From Pseudomonadota bacterium (lineage in GTDB: Bacteria > Pseudomonadota > Alphaproteobacteria > GCA-2731375), in NCBI GenBank assembly GCA_027623205.1, contig JAQBYC010000008.1, positions 1 through 61,191 of the forward strand: a stretch of DNA of 61,191 bases, given 5' to 3'. The notes beneath the pieces were generated by a model, which was not told the DNA's origin, did no database searches, and saw only the letters and a program-made list of their open reading frames with translations. This document shows, in pieces, positions 17,236-25,122 of this stretch (within the stretch, counting starts at the first letter, position 1; every line of letters begins with the position of its first letter). The position numbers and the translations under genes are program-made.

Positions 17236-18765
17236 GTGCTGCAGATGTGCCTTGAACAGACCAGCCGCCCCTTCGATCGGCTCAATCGACGCCAGCTTCT
17301 GGCGGGTCTGGTCAGCGGCGCCGCCTTGGCCGGGACGTCCGCCTGCGTGGGCACCAACGCGGCATCCGGCAGGGATAGCTTTACCGGCTTTCAAACCATC
17401 CAGGACGATATCGCCGAGGGCCGCAAGAACCATCCGAAGATATTGCAGTCTTTCGGCGGCGCCTACGATGATGCCCGTGTGGCCGGGTATGTAGGGAAAA
17501 TCGGCCTGGCTTTGGCGAAACAGACGGAATATCAGCAATATCCCTATCAATTCACCATATTGAACACGCAGATTGTCAACGCCTTTGCGTTGCCGGGCGG
17601 CTATGTCTATATCACCCGCGGTTTGCTGACCCTGGCCTCCAGCGAGGCCGAGTTGGCCGGGGTTCTAAGCCATGAACTGGCCCACGTCACGGCCCGCCAT
17701 GGCGCCGAACGCCACACGGCCCAGCAGGTCGCCCAACTGGGCCTGTTGTTGGGGGCCCTGGGCCTGCGCGCCGCCGGTTTGCCGTCGGATCTGATGCAAG
17801 TCGGCCAGACGGTCGCCCTGGCGGCGATAACGGGCTATTCCCGCGAGCAGGAGTTGGAAGCCGATACCCTGGGCATCCGTTATATGAGCCGCGCTGGCTA
17901 CAACGCCGACGCCATGGCCTCGTTTCTGGGCAGCTTGCGCGCGCATTCCCAAGTAGAGGCCCAGGTCCTGGGCCTGCCGCCGGGCACGGTGGATGAATTC
18001 AATATCATGTCGACCCATCCGCGCACGGTGGAACGGGTGCGACAAGCCCAGCGGGCCGCGGCGCGCGAGACGGAGGGCCGGGCGGGGCGCTGGGCGGCGG
18101 ATGCGTATTTGAACAAGATCGACGGCATGATGTTTGGCGACGATCCGGAACAGGGCGTCGTCAGGGGGCAGACGTTCATCCATCCTGTCCTGCGTTTTGA
18201 ATTTGAGGCGCCGCCGGGCTTTCATCTGCGCAATAGCCCATCTCGGGTTCAGGGGCGCCATCCATCCGGCGCGGAGATGATCTTCGATATGGCGCCATCG
18301 AACGGCGCCGTCACGGCGATCGACTATTTGCGCCATGTTTGGGCCGCAAAGACCCGCCTGCACAATGTGGAAAGCCTGGTTGTCGACGGTCGTGACGCCG
18401 CCACGGGCTGGGTCGAGGGTCGCGGCCAAAACGGTGCGGTCAGACTCCGGGCCCTGGCGATCCGCCGGGACAGTGAAAAATTTTACCGCTTTATGTATAT
18501 GACGCCAACTGATCAGACCCAGCGATGGGCCGAGCCGTTCCGTCAATCGGGTCGGTCATTCCGTCATATCAGCGCCGCCACGGCGGCCGGCGTGCTGGCC
18601 AAGCGGTTGTTGGTGGTGACCGCCCGGCCAGACGATAATATTGCCGGTCTGGCCCGTACTTTGCCCTATGGCCGCTTCAACGAAGACTGGTTCCGGGTCT
18701 TGAACGATCTTGCCCCAGACCAGGCCATCAAGCCAAAGCAACGTCTGAAAGTGGTAGCGGAATAG
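17236..18765 (+). CDS. M48 family metalloprotease lipoprotein
   Basis: About 509 residues from a GTG start (an ATG three codons later is equally possible). The N-terminus has a twin-arginine-like NRRQLLAGLVSGAALAG followed by GTSAC, which looks like a lipobox, so it is probably an inner-leaflet or periplasmic lipoprotein. The zinc protease motif HELAHVTARH is near residue 146 and the third ligand is in EQELEADTLGIRYM. The C-terminal 60 residues resemble the 'ARPGDT...LN.L' domain common to this subfamily. It belongs with BepA/LoiP-type envelope quality-control proteases. The upstream asparaginase-like gene is only 6 nt away. Confidence 0.88.
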   Translation: MLQMCLEQTSRPFDRLNRRQLLAGLVSGAALAGTSACVGTNAASGRDSFTGFQTIQDDIAEGRKNHPKILQSFGGAYDDARVAGYVGKIGLALAKQTEYQQYPYQFTILNTQIVNAFALPGGYVYITRGLLTLASSEAELAGVLSHELAHVTARHGAERHTAQQVAQLGLLLGALGLRAAGLPSDLMQVGQTVALAAITGYSREQELEADTLGIRYMSRAGYNADAMASFLGSLRAHSQVEAQVLGLPPGTVDEFNIMSTHPRTVERVRQAQRAAARETEGRAGRWAADAYLNKIDGMMFGDDPEQGVVRGQTFIHPVLRFEFEAPPGFHLRNSPSRVQGRHPSGAEMIFDMAPSNGAVTAIDYLRHVWAAKTRLHNVESLVVDGRDAATGWVEGRGQNGAVRLRALAIRRDSEKFYRFMYMTPTDQTQRWAEPFRQSGRSFRHISAATAAGVLAKRLLVVTARPDDNIAGLARTLPYGRFNEDWFRVLNDLAPDQAIKPKQRLKVVAE

Positions 18766-18796
18766 GGCACGGCATTTCCGTTTCAAACGGACAACA

Positions 18797-20245
18797 CTAA
18801 CTTTTGTCGCCGCGGCCGTAGTCGTCATCCTTGCGCAGAATATCGTCTTCGCCCAGGTAGCTGCCCGACTGCACTTCGATTATCTTCAGGTCGATCTTTC
18901 CGGGATTCTCCAGGCGATGCCAGGCGCCGACGGGAATATAGGTCGACTGGTTTTCCTCCAGCATCAGTGTTTCATCATTGCGGGTCACTTTCGCGGTGCC
19001 TTCGACCACGATCCAATGCTCGGCCCGGCGGTGATGCATTTGCAGGGACAGTTTCCGCCCCGGTTTCACACTGATCCGTTTGACCTGAAAGCGATCTCCA
19101 TGATCCATGCTCTCGTAATAGCCCCAGGGACGATAGACCCTTAGGTGTTGTTCTGATTCGTTCCGTCCTGCCGCTTTCAGCCGGTCGACGATGGCCTTGA
19201 CCTCCTGCGCCTTGTCCCGGCTGGCGACCAGGACCGCATCGGCGGTTTCCACGATCACCAGATCCCTGACCCCAAGGGCCGCGACCAGGCGCTTTTCCGC
19301 TCGGACATAACTGTTGGCGACGTCGTCCAGAATGACATCGCCCTTGGTCACGTTATTGGCATCATCGCCCCCGGCGCCGTCGTCCAGGCCCAGTTCCCAC
19401 AAGGCGGACCAGGAGCCCACATCGCTCCACCCCATATCGGCGTTGATCACGGCCGCGGTCTTGGTCTTTTCCATCACCGCGAAATCGAGCGAAATATTGG
19501 GGTTTGCCGCGAACGCGGCGGCATCCAGGCGGGTGAAAAACAGATCCCGTTGCGCGGCGGTTACGGCCTTCCGGCTGGCCTGCACGACTTTCGGGGCCAG
19601 CCGTTCCATCTCCGCCAGCAGCCGATCGGCCCGGAACAGGAATATCCCGCTGTTCCAATCGAAGCCGCCCGCCGCCAGCATCGCCTCGGCCTTGGCCAGT
19701 TCGGGTTTTTCGACGAATTCAACCACCTTGTAACAGTGATCGACGCCCGGCAGGGGGCCGCCGTGCCTGATATAGCCATAGCCGGTTTCGGGCGCCGTCG
19801 GGGTAATGCCAAAGGTGACCAGGGCGCCCCCCTGCGCGGCCTGCGCCGCCGTATCGATGGCGACCTGAAAGGCGGCCGTGTCGGCGATGTGGTGGTCGGA
19901 CGGCAGGATCAGGATCAAGGCATCCGGCGAACGGGTTGCGGCCAACAGAGCGGCCACCGCGGCCGCGGGCGCGGTATTGCGGCCCATGGGTTCCAGCACG
20001 ATATCCGTGGGCTCGACACCAATGGCGTGCAATTGCTCGGCCACAATAAAGCGGTGTTCGTCATTACAGATCATGGTGACGGGATTGAAACGATCCGGGT
20101 CGGATACCCGCAATACTGTCGCCTGCAACATGCTGTGATGATCGGTCAGGGGTAAAAGCTGTTTGGGATAGGCGGCCCGGGACAGGGGCCATAACCGGGT
20201 GCCCGAACCACCCGACAGAATTACCGGATCTATCCGCGTCATCAT
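18797..20245 (-). CDS. manC: mannose-1-phosphate guanylyltransferase / mannose-6-phosphate isomerase
   Basis: A 482-residue bifunctional protein. The nucleotidyltransferase signature LSGGSGTRLWPLSR is at the N-terminus with YPKQLLPL, and FVEKPE and FDWNSGIFLFRAD follow. The C-terminal cupin isomerase has RPWGYYESMDHGDRFQVKRI, KLSLQMHHRRAEHWIVVEG and a final YIPVGAWHRLENPG. It makes GDP-mannose for polysaccharide, LPS or compatible-solute synthesis. The start is chosen at MMTRID because the catalytic loop then lies at the usual distance. No polysaccharide genes are adjacent. Confidence 0.93.
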   Translation of the reverse strand: MMTRIDPVILSGGSGTRLWPLSRAAYPKQLLPLTDHHSMLQATVLRVSDPDRFNPVTMICNDEHRFIVAEQLHAIGVEPTDIVLEPMGRNTAPAAAVAALLAATRSPDALILILPSDHHIADTAAFQVAIDTAAQAAQGGALVTFGITPTAPETGYGYIRHGGPLPGVDHCYKVVEFVEKPELAKAEAMLAAGGFDWNSGIFLFRADRLLAEMERLAPKVVQASRKAVTAAQRDLFFTRLDAAAFAANPNISLDFAVMEKTKTAAVINADMGWSDVGSWSALWELGLDDGAGGDDANNVTKGDVILDDVANSYVRAEKRLVAALGVRDLVIVETADAVLVASRDKAQEVKAIVDRLKAAGRNESEQHLRVYRPWGYYESMDHGDRFQVKRISVKPGRKLSLQMHHRRAEHWIVVEGTAKVTRNDETLMLEENQSTYIPVGAWHRLENPGKIDLKIIEVQSGSYLGEDDILRKDDDYGRGDKS

Positions 20246-20325
20246 CAATGCAATCCCCGTGACGGCGCCGTGTATGCGCCGTGCCGTCAAGCTAACGCAC
20301 CTGCCTACGATTTCCCATAGGGCCT

Positions 20326-20345
20326 GTATCGAGGACCATTGGTAT
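20326..20345. repeat. 20-bp dispersed element, copy 2
   Basis: Reads GTATCGAGGACCATTGGTAT, 18 of 20 matches to the consensus ATATCAAGGRCCATTGGTAT. It ends exactly on the first base of the stop codon of the next leftward gene. Confidence 0.55.
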
Positions 20346-20965
20346 TACGTGCCATAGTGCGCGGCAAGGGTGAAGCAGGATTGCACCAGAATACCGGTGG
20401 CGGTCATGGGGTTGAGAGAGCGGCCGCCACCAAACTGGCAGCGTTCGGCATGGGCCTTGATGGTCATGCCCAGGCCCAGGACATCCCAGACGATATTGGC
20501 GCCGGGTGTGCCAATACCGCCCAGGGCGCGCATGGCCCGCCAGACGTCCTCGCGGGCGGACAGAATGCGGTGTGGCGCGGCGTTGCCGGGGTCGAAGCCG
20601 CCCGGCAGCACGCGGACGTCCCGGTTCGCCAAGCCGTGTAGGCTGGCGCCCTGGAAGATGCCCTCGAATTTTCGGGCGGCGGCCTCCGCCCTGTGGTCGA
20701 TGCGGCCCTTGTTCACCAGCGCATCAATCGTGTCCGGCGCGCGCATGGCATAGATGCGGGGCCCCCGGCCGTCCTGGCCGGTGACTTCGGTGCGGACCAG
20801 GGCGGGATGGTTTTCGCCCAACGGATGATGCTGCATGCGCCAGTTCGTCGGCCCGGCATCACTGCCCAGTTGCAGGCGATCCAGTTGCGCCCGCCTGCGG
20901 GACGTGCGGCGGCGCTTTGGTGCGCCACGGCCCGGTAAATCCGATGCTTGGCCATCGTTGTCCAT
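20345..20965 (-). CDS. DUF6456-like protein (tentative)
   Basis: A 206-residue protein with a basic N-terminus (KRRRTSRRRAQLDRLQLG). The C-terminal half, with SAREDVWRAMRALGGIGTPG and ANIVWDVLGLGMTIKAHAE and the ending LAAHYGT, resembles the alphaproteobacterial DUF6456 domain found in small DNA-binding-type proteins and prophages. Function is unknown. Its ATG directly abuts the stop codon of the GcrA-like gene, with no spacing, so both are on one transcript fired from the shared operator region near 21300. Confidence 0.5.
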   Translation of the reverse strand: MDNDGQASDLPGRGAPKRRRTSRRRAQLDRLQLGSDAGPTNWRMQHHPLGENHPALVRTEVTGQDGRGPRIYAMRAPDTIDALVNKGRIDHRAEAAARKFEGIFQGASLHGLANRDVRVLPGGFDPGNAAPHRILSAREDVWRAMRALGGIGTPGANIVWDVLGLGMTIKAHAERCQFGGGRSLNPMTATGILVQSCFTLAAHYGT

Positions 20966-21286
20966 TTATTCACCGTCTATTTCGTCATCAAATTCGCCAT
21001 AAGCGGGCAGCAGATCCCGCATGTAATGGTCGCATTCAGCCTGCTCCGCCATGAATTGTGGGTCGCCATCGGGATTGATGCTGCGCGCATGGTGTGTGCC
21101 GCAATAGGACCGGCCCCGCAATCGCGGCAGCTGGCAATAGCGCCAGTCCGGGGTTTGCACATCCCCGTCGATCCAACGGCAGCCGGTGATCAGTTGCGCC
21201 GCCGTGCGCCCCGCCCCGCCTCTGCCGGGGGGATCTTCTGATGGCGCGACGGGGAAGGTTGGCGGGGAATTGAGAGGCTGCGTCAT
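20966..21286 (-). CDS. small GcrA-type zinc-motif protein
   Basis: A 106-residue protein. The middle (residues 36-66) has Cys-Arg-Trp, GD, DWRYC, PRLRGRSYC and THHA, the same spacing of three cysteines and a histidine seen at the C-terminus of the cell-cycle regulator GcrA. The N-terminal DNA-binding part of GcrA is missing: the first 35 residues are proline/glycine rich. The C-terminus is acidic. It may bind metal and contact sigma-70 RNA polymerase like GcrA, but this is inferred from one short motif. The start lies 11 nt from a palindromic operator, and the gene is divergent from the repressor. Confidence 0.6.
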   Translation of the reverse strand: MTQPLNSPPTFPVAPSEDPPGRGGAGRTAAQLITGCRWIDGDVQTPDWRYCQLPRLRGRSYCGTHHARSINPDGDPQFMAEQAECDHYMRDLLPAYGEFDDEIDGE

Positions 21287-21296
21287 GGCGGCAATA

Positions 21297-21315
21297 GTAT
21301 ACGATTTCGTATAAT
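21297..21315. promoter_or_regulatory. type A operator, left copy
   Basis: GTATACGATTTCGTATAAT contains a perfect inverted repeat TATACG-ATTT-CGTATA. It matches 16 of 19 bases with the site at 22103-22121. It lies between the GcrA-like gene and the repressor and overlaps a TATAAT on the + strand. Confidence 0.7.
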
Positions 21316-21348
21316 ATTCAAGAAAAATATTCTAGTTCGTATTTGCAT

Positions 21349-21363
21349 CCGTATAAAATACGG
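21349..21363. promoter_or_regulatory. type B operator, left copy
   Basis: CCGTATAAAATACGG is a perfect palindrome with 6-bp arms and 13 of 15 bases shared with 22063-22077. It ends 3 nt before the repressor ATG at 21367 and contains a TATAAA that could be the -10 box, so bound protein would block the repressor's own promoter. Confidence 0.7.
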
Positions 21364-21366
21364 TCT

Positions 21367-22032
21367 ATGTTGTGTGCCATGGTTGATTGGGCAGATACCG
21401 TGCGGCGTCTGCGTCTGGCGCGGCGGCAGACACAGGCGCAGTTCGCGACGTCCCTGGGGACGACACAGGCGACCGTCTCCCGTTGGGAAGCGGGCAAGCA
21501 GGGGCCGGACCGGGAACAGTCCCTTGCCATCACCGCCCTGGACCAACAGCCGGGTAGCGCCGCGCCGCCGGCGGCGGCGCCCCGGCGGGTATCGGGACAA
21601 TCCGACCATCTGATCGCAACGGAAATTCCGGGGCCGCTCGGGCGGATCCAGGATTTGCCGATCCTGGGTCATGCCGAGGCCGGTGAAGACGGCACTTTTC
21701 TGGATAATGGTGCAATTACGGGCTATGCCGGCCGGCCGGCGAATTTGGTGGGTGTAACCAACGCCTATGCCCTGATCGTGCACAATTCGTCCATGCGGCC
21801 GCGCTACGAACCGCGCGAAATAATCGAGGTGGACCCGAACATTCCCGTACGACCGAACGACTACGTTGTCGTACAGACCACGGATGACCGGGCCTTTATA
21901 AAACTGCTGCGGCGGCGCACCGAGCGCGCCATCATTCTGGAACAGTACAATCCCCCGAAGGAAATCAGGTTGGCCCCCGAAGAGGTTGCCGCCATGCATC
22001 TGATCGTCGGGGCGCACCGGGTCTACCGCTAG
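21367..22032 (+). CDS. LexA/CI-type repressor (XRE HTH plus S24 peptidase domain)
   Basis: A 221-residue protein. Residues 11-45 form an XRE helix-turn-helix (RRQTQAQFATSLGTTQATVS). Residues 98-221 form an S24/LexA-like domain: Ser142 in HNSSMRPRYEP and Lys179 in AFIKLLRR are 37 residues apart, the spacing of the LexA catalytic dyad. An Ala105-Gly106 pair is a candidate self-cleavage site. It therefore looks like a repressor that could be inactivated by RecA-stimulated cleavage. Paired palindromes lie on both sides of the gene. No ribosome site precedes the ATG at 21367 and a TATAAA sits about 10 nt before it, so the mRNA may be leaderless; an ATG at 21379 is the alternative start. Confidence 0.85.
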   Translation: MLCAMVDWADTVRRLRLARRQTQAQFATSLGTTQATVSRWEAGKQGPDREQSLAITALDQQPGSAAPPAAAPRRVSGQSDHLIATEIPGPLGRIQDLPILGHAEAGEDGTFLDNGAITGYAGRPANLVGVTNAYALIVHNSSMRPRYEPREIIEVDPNIPVRPNDYVVVQTTDDRAFIKLLRRRTERAIILEQYNPPKEIRLAPEEVAAMHLIVGAHRVYR

Positions 22033-22062
22033 CTGCGACGGGGTGTATCGGGCCGTCGCCGG

Positions 22063-22077
22063 CCGTAAAATATACGG
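22063..22077. promoter_or_regulatory. type B operator, right copy
   Basis: CCGTAAAATATACGG, with arms extending to GCCGTA-AAATA-TACGGC (22062-22078). It matches the site directly before the repressor in 13 of 15 bases. Confidence 0.65.
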
Positions 22078-22092
22078 CAATCGCATCATTTG

Positions 22093-22121
22093 TTGCATAA
22101 ATGTATACGATACAGTATAAT
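22093..22121 (+). promoter_or_regulatory. sigma-70-type promoter
   Basis: TTGCAT at 22093-22098 and a consensus TATAAT at 22116-22121 are 17 nt apart. A start site near 22128 would give a 25-nt leader with AAGGA at 22141-22145 ahead of the TTG start at 22153. The type A palindrome covers the -10 box, so the promoter should be repressible. Confidence 0.6.
22103..22121. promoter_or_regulatory. type A operator, right copy
   Basis: GTATACGATACAGTATAAT has inverted arms TATAC/GTATA and shares 16 of 19 bases with 21297-21315. It covers the spacer and -10 box of the promoter for the next gene. Confidence 0.65.
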
Positions 22122-22152
22122 TCCGGGCTGCGATCGGCGAAAGGATCCGAGC

Positions 22153-22545
22153 TTGCCCTATGATGCCTCCAACCTGATTTGCGTGGCCGGTAACAGCCGC
22201 GCCTCGCACTGGGCCTACAACACCACGGACCGTACGGCCGAGGTTTTGGCGCCTGGTTATTTCCCCGACGACCGCCAGCGGAATTTCATGCATCCGGGCG
22301 AAATTCTGACCCTGACCTGCCTGGCCGTGGCAACGACGCCGCGGCAAAGGCGCAACCCTGTCGCCGTCTTGCAGGCGGTAACGGCCAGAACCCGCGACGG
22401 CATCTGGCTGGTCCTGCCCCTGACCCCTATTGCCCGGCCCGGCGAGGTTGCCGCCCGGCCGGTTACCGATCTCCCGGGTTGGTATAAGGCCTCGAGATCT
22501 GTCGTCCGCCGCACCTGGCGTCCGCGGCGCCCGCGCTCAGCGTGA
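22153..22545 (+). CDS. small phage-like protein of unknown function
   Basis: A 130-residue protein from a TTG start with AAGGA seven bases upstream. Its first half (YDASNLICVAGNS, HWAYNTTD, AEVLAPGYFPDD, MHPGEIL) resembles short beta-rich proteins often met in prophage structural or tail regions of alphaproteobacteria. The second half ends in a strongly basic tail (RRTWRPRRPRSA). The gene is under an operator-covered promoter and therefore probably controlled by the adjacent repressor. Its last 9 bases overlap the end of the convergent PRPP synthase gene. I cannot assign a function. Confidence 0.6.
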   Translation: MPYDASNLICVAGNSRASHWAYNTTDRTAEVLAPGYFPDDRQRNFMHPGEILTLTCLAVATTPRQRRNPVAVLQAVTARTRDGIWLVLPLTPIARPGEVAARPVTDLPGWYKASRSVVRRTWRPRRPRSA

Positions 22546-23445
22546 CGGTATTCGCGCTTCGGTACCTATGTCCCGAACGGCGCTGGTCATAAGGTCGGTC
22601 AGGTCGATGGCGTTGGAGGCGTGGGGGATCGTATTGCAGGTCACGATTTGCCCCGCACCGGCGGCCTTCAGGTCCGCATAGGCGGTATCCGCGAAAACCG
22701 CATGGACCCCGATGCAGACCGGCGGGGGCAGGGCGGCTGTCTTCAGGTGGCCGATGGTCTCGATCATGGTGCGCGCCGTCGAGATGATGTCGTCAACCAG
22801 GACCGGCGTGCGCGCCCGCCAGCGCGCCAGGTGCGGCACCGAGATCTGAACATCGCGGTCGCCATGGCGGGTTTTCTCCAGCACCACGAAGGGGGCGCCG
22901 GCAGCCGCCGCCACGGCGGCGACCCACTGTTCGCTCTCGCTGTCGGGTCCGACCAGAATCGGGTTCGGTACGGCATCGCGGATCCAGGCCGCGATGGCTG
23001 GCGCCGCATGCAGCGCCGCCGCCGGCACGGCATAGATCTCGGACAGGGCGCTGCGCCGGTGAAGGTGAGGGTCAATGGTCACCAGCCAGTCGATCCAGCC
23101 GTCCAATGTCTTGGCGAAATAGGTCGAGGTGATACCTTCGCCGGCCCGGAAGCGGCGGTCCTGCCGCATATAGGCGAGGTAGGGCGCAACCAGTCCGACC
23201 TCTGCCGCTCCCAGATCACGGGCCGTGGCGGCCGCAAACAGCAGCGGCAAAAATTTCCCGTCGGGCCGATCGAGGGTGCAGACGAAGACCGCGCGTCGGC
23301 CATCGACCGCACTTGCCAGGCGCACATGGGATTCCGCATCGGGGAAGCGGTGCAGTTTCAGACTGCCAAGCTCAGCCGAAAGATTATCGCGGAGCGCCTG
23401 CGCCAAGGTTTCGTTGCCGGGCAGGGGAAATACTATCGTCTGCAT
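22537..23445 (-). CDS. ribose-phosphate pyrophosphokinase family protein
   Basis: A 302-residue PRPP synthase. YLAYMRQDRRFRAGEGITS carries the ATP-binding and flexible-loop residues, DPHLHRR the catalytic metal site, and VLVDDIISTARTMIET the PRPP-binding loop. It differs from the housekeeping Prs in length and in its tail, and its ATG overlaps the stop of the thymidine phosphorylase gene (1-nt overlap), so it is co-translated with that enzyme. It probably links the ribose phosphate freed from nucleosides or nucleotides to PRPP. Direction of flow in this pathway is not known from sequence. Confidence 0.88.
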   Translation of the reverse strand: MQTIVFPLPGNETLAQALRDNLSAELGSLKLHRFPDAESHVRLASAVDGRRAVFVCTLDRPDGKFLPLLFAAATARDLGAAEVGLVAPYLAYMRQDRRFRAGEGITSTYFAKTLDGWIDWLVTIDPHLHRRSALSEIYAVPAAALHAAPAIAAWIRDAVPNPILVGPDSESEQWVAAVAAAAGAPFVVLEKTRHGDRDVQISVPHLARWRARTPVLVDDIISTARTMIETIGHLKTAALPPPVCIGVHAVFADTAYADLKAAGAGQIVTCNTIPHASNAIDLTDLMTSAVRDIGTEARIPSR

Positions 23446-24953
23446 CAGATGTCTCCGATATCGATGATCGGCGGATGGCTCGCCACATACGCCAGGGCGT
23501 AGTCGAGTTCGCCGCGGGTCTCGGCGTGAAGGGTAAATAAAGCCGCGCCCGTTTCGATCCGGGCGCCCAAGGGGGCATGAAGGTCCAGTCCCGCGGCCCT
23601 GGCGTCGGGCGCGCCCGCCAGCTTGGCGGCTTTGGCCAAACGCCGGTTGTCGATGTTCGCGACCAGACCGCCCCGTTCGGCCAGGATCGCCCGCCGGTGC
23701 GAAGATCGAGGCGGCGTCCGCATGCCGCCCTGGGCCTCGCAGATATCCTGAAACTTGCGCCAGGCTCTGCCGTCGGCGAGCACCGCGGCCGCCATGCCTA
23801 CGCCGGCGCCTTCCCTTGCGCCGCCGCCAAGTTCCAACAGCGCGCCTGCAAGTGTCACCGACCGTGTCTTGAGATCGGCTGGCGCATCGGGCGTCCCCTG
23901 CAGCACCGCCAGCACGTCGCGGGCCTCGAGCGCCGGGCCGATGCCCCGGCCCACGGGTTGGAGGCCATCGCTTCGCACGAGCCGTGTGTCAAGGCCCAGC
24001 GCCGCTGCCACGGCCAGCAGGTGGGCGCCAAGCGAGTCTGCGTTGGCCTGGCTGCGCACCTTGGCGGTGGGGCCGACGGGCAGATCAATCACCAGGTGGG
24101 TCGAACCGGCAGCCGCCTTTTTGGACAGCACCGACGCCACCAGCTGACCCTCGCTGTCGAGTTCGAGCACGCGCTCCACCCGGATCAGCGTATCGTCGGC
24201 CGGGCTGAGGTTGACGGCGCCGCCCCAGACGACGCAGCCACCCTGTTGCTCCACCACCCGGCGCATGGCGTTGAGGTCGAGGCTGACGGGCGCCAGGGTT
24301 TCCATGGTATCGGCAGTCCCGGCCGGCGACGTAATCGCCCGCGATGATGTCTTGGGCATGGTAAGCCCGCAGGCGGTAACGATCGCGACGATGATCGGCG
24401 TGGTCCGGTTGCCCGGCAGGCCGCCGACGCAATGCTTGTCGACGATGGGCGTCGCGCCCCAGTCCAGACGCTTGCCCACGGCGACCATGGCGCGGGTGAG
24501 GCCGATGATTTCCTCGGTGTCCAGGCCCCGTGCCGCGCAGGCGGTGATGTATGAAGAGAGTTGGATGTCGGAATAACGGCCGGCGACGACATCGTCCATG
24601 ATCGCGGCGAACGCGCCATCCGCAAGGCGTTGGCCGTAGACCTTGCCGCGAACGAGGCTCAACGAGTCCAGCGGCGGCGGGTGGTTGACGGCGATGTCGG
24701 CGCCTTCCGGAGCGCCCAGCCGGGTCCAGGCGGTCTCCGACAGGCCGGCCTCGCCGGGCGCCAGAAGATCCCCGGTGATGTGGTTCAGGGTCGCGATGAT
24801 CGAGGTGCCGCCGGCGGTCACCCGAATGCGCGCCAGGGCGGAGAAGCCCTCGGCCCGGCAAACATGGCAGTCGCGGTGCATGTAGATAACCGCCTCCTGA
24901 TGGGTGTCGATGCCAAGCCGTCTGAGGCGCAGCGTGGGCGATGTCTCACTCAC
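23445..24953 (-). CDS. thymidine phosphorylase, AMP-phosphorylase-like subfamily
   Basis: A 502-residue protein. The phosphorylase core has VDKHCVGGLPGNRTTPI, SSRAITSPAGTADTMETL and the lysine-rich SKKAAAGSTHLVIDLPVG. The N-terminal 80-residue extra domain is present, as in the archaeal AMP phosphorylase family and its bacterial relatives rather than in DeoA. Members split nucleosides or NMPs with phosphate to give base and (deoxy)ribose-1-phosphate or ribose 1,5-bisphosphate. The GTG start at 24953 has AAAGGAA a suitable distance upstream. It forms an operon with a PRPP synthase, and an RNA-type metallo-beta-lactamase gene lies just upstream on the same strand. Confidence 0.88.
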   Translation of the reverse strand: MSETSPTLRLRRLGIDTHQEAVIYMHRDCHVCRAEGFSALARIRVTAGGTSIIATLNHITGDLLAPGEAGLSETAWTRLGAPEGADIAVNHPPPLDSLSLVRGKVYGQRLADGAFAAIMDDVVAGRYSDIQLSSYITACAARGLDTEEIIGLTRAMVAVGKRLDWGATPIVDKHCVGGLPGNRTTPIIVAIVTACGLTMPKTSSRAITSPAGTADTMETLAPVSLDLNAMRRVVEQQGGCVVWGGAVNLSPADDTLIRVERVLELDSEGQLVASVLSKKAAAGSTHLVIDLPVGPTAKVRSQANADSLGAHLLAVAAALGLDTRLVRSDGLQPVGRGIGPALEARDVLAVLQGTPDAPADLKTRSVTLAGALLELGGGAREGAGVGMAAAVLADGRAWRKFQDICEAQGGMRTPPRSSHRRAILAERGGLVANIDNRRLAKAAKLAGAPDARAAGLDLHAPLGARIETGAALFTLHAETRGELDYALAYVASHPPIIDIGDI

Positions 24954-24976
24954 TCGGCCGGTTCCTTTCCGTCGCC

Positions 24977-25071
24977 GCAATTTTCAATTAATCGGAGTCG
25001 AAACTGCGACTTAGGTATTTGCTTCAATTGCTCTGTTCCTAAGAGTCCGGGCATGTTTCGAAGAAACATGC
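24977..25071. repeat. compound palindromic repeat, copy 1
   Basis: A left part starts GCAATTTTCAATTAATC, has GAGTCG/CGACTT in the middle and ends CAATTGCTC; the right part is the perfect hairpin GCATGTTTC-GAA-GAAACATGC (25051-25071). The same two-part layout occurs at 54839 and, inverted, at 31381. It lies between the metallo-beta-lactamase gene and thymidine phosphorylase. Confidence 0.75.
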
Positions 25072-25093
25072 TGTAGGTTCAGTTCGCATAAAA

Positions 25094-25113
25094 ATATCAA
25101 GGGCCATTGGTCG
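25094..25113. repeat. 20-bp dispersed element, copy 3
   Basis: Reads ATATCAAGGGCCATTGGTCG. It is 9 nt beyond the stop codon of the metallo-beta-lactamase gene. Confidence 0.55.
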
Positions 25114-25122
25114 TACCCGCGG

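Noticed and set aside
20345-22545. Intact prophage
   Set aside because: No integrase, terminase, capsid, tail or lysis gene is nearby; flanking genes are ordinary chromosomal metabolism genes.
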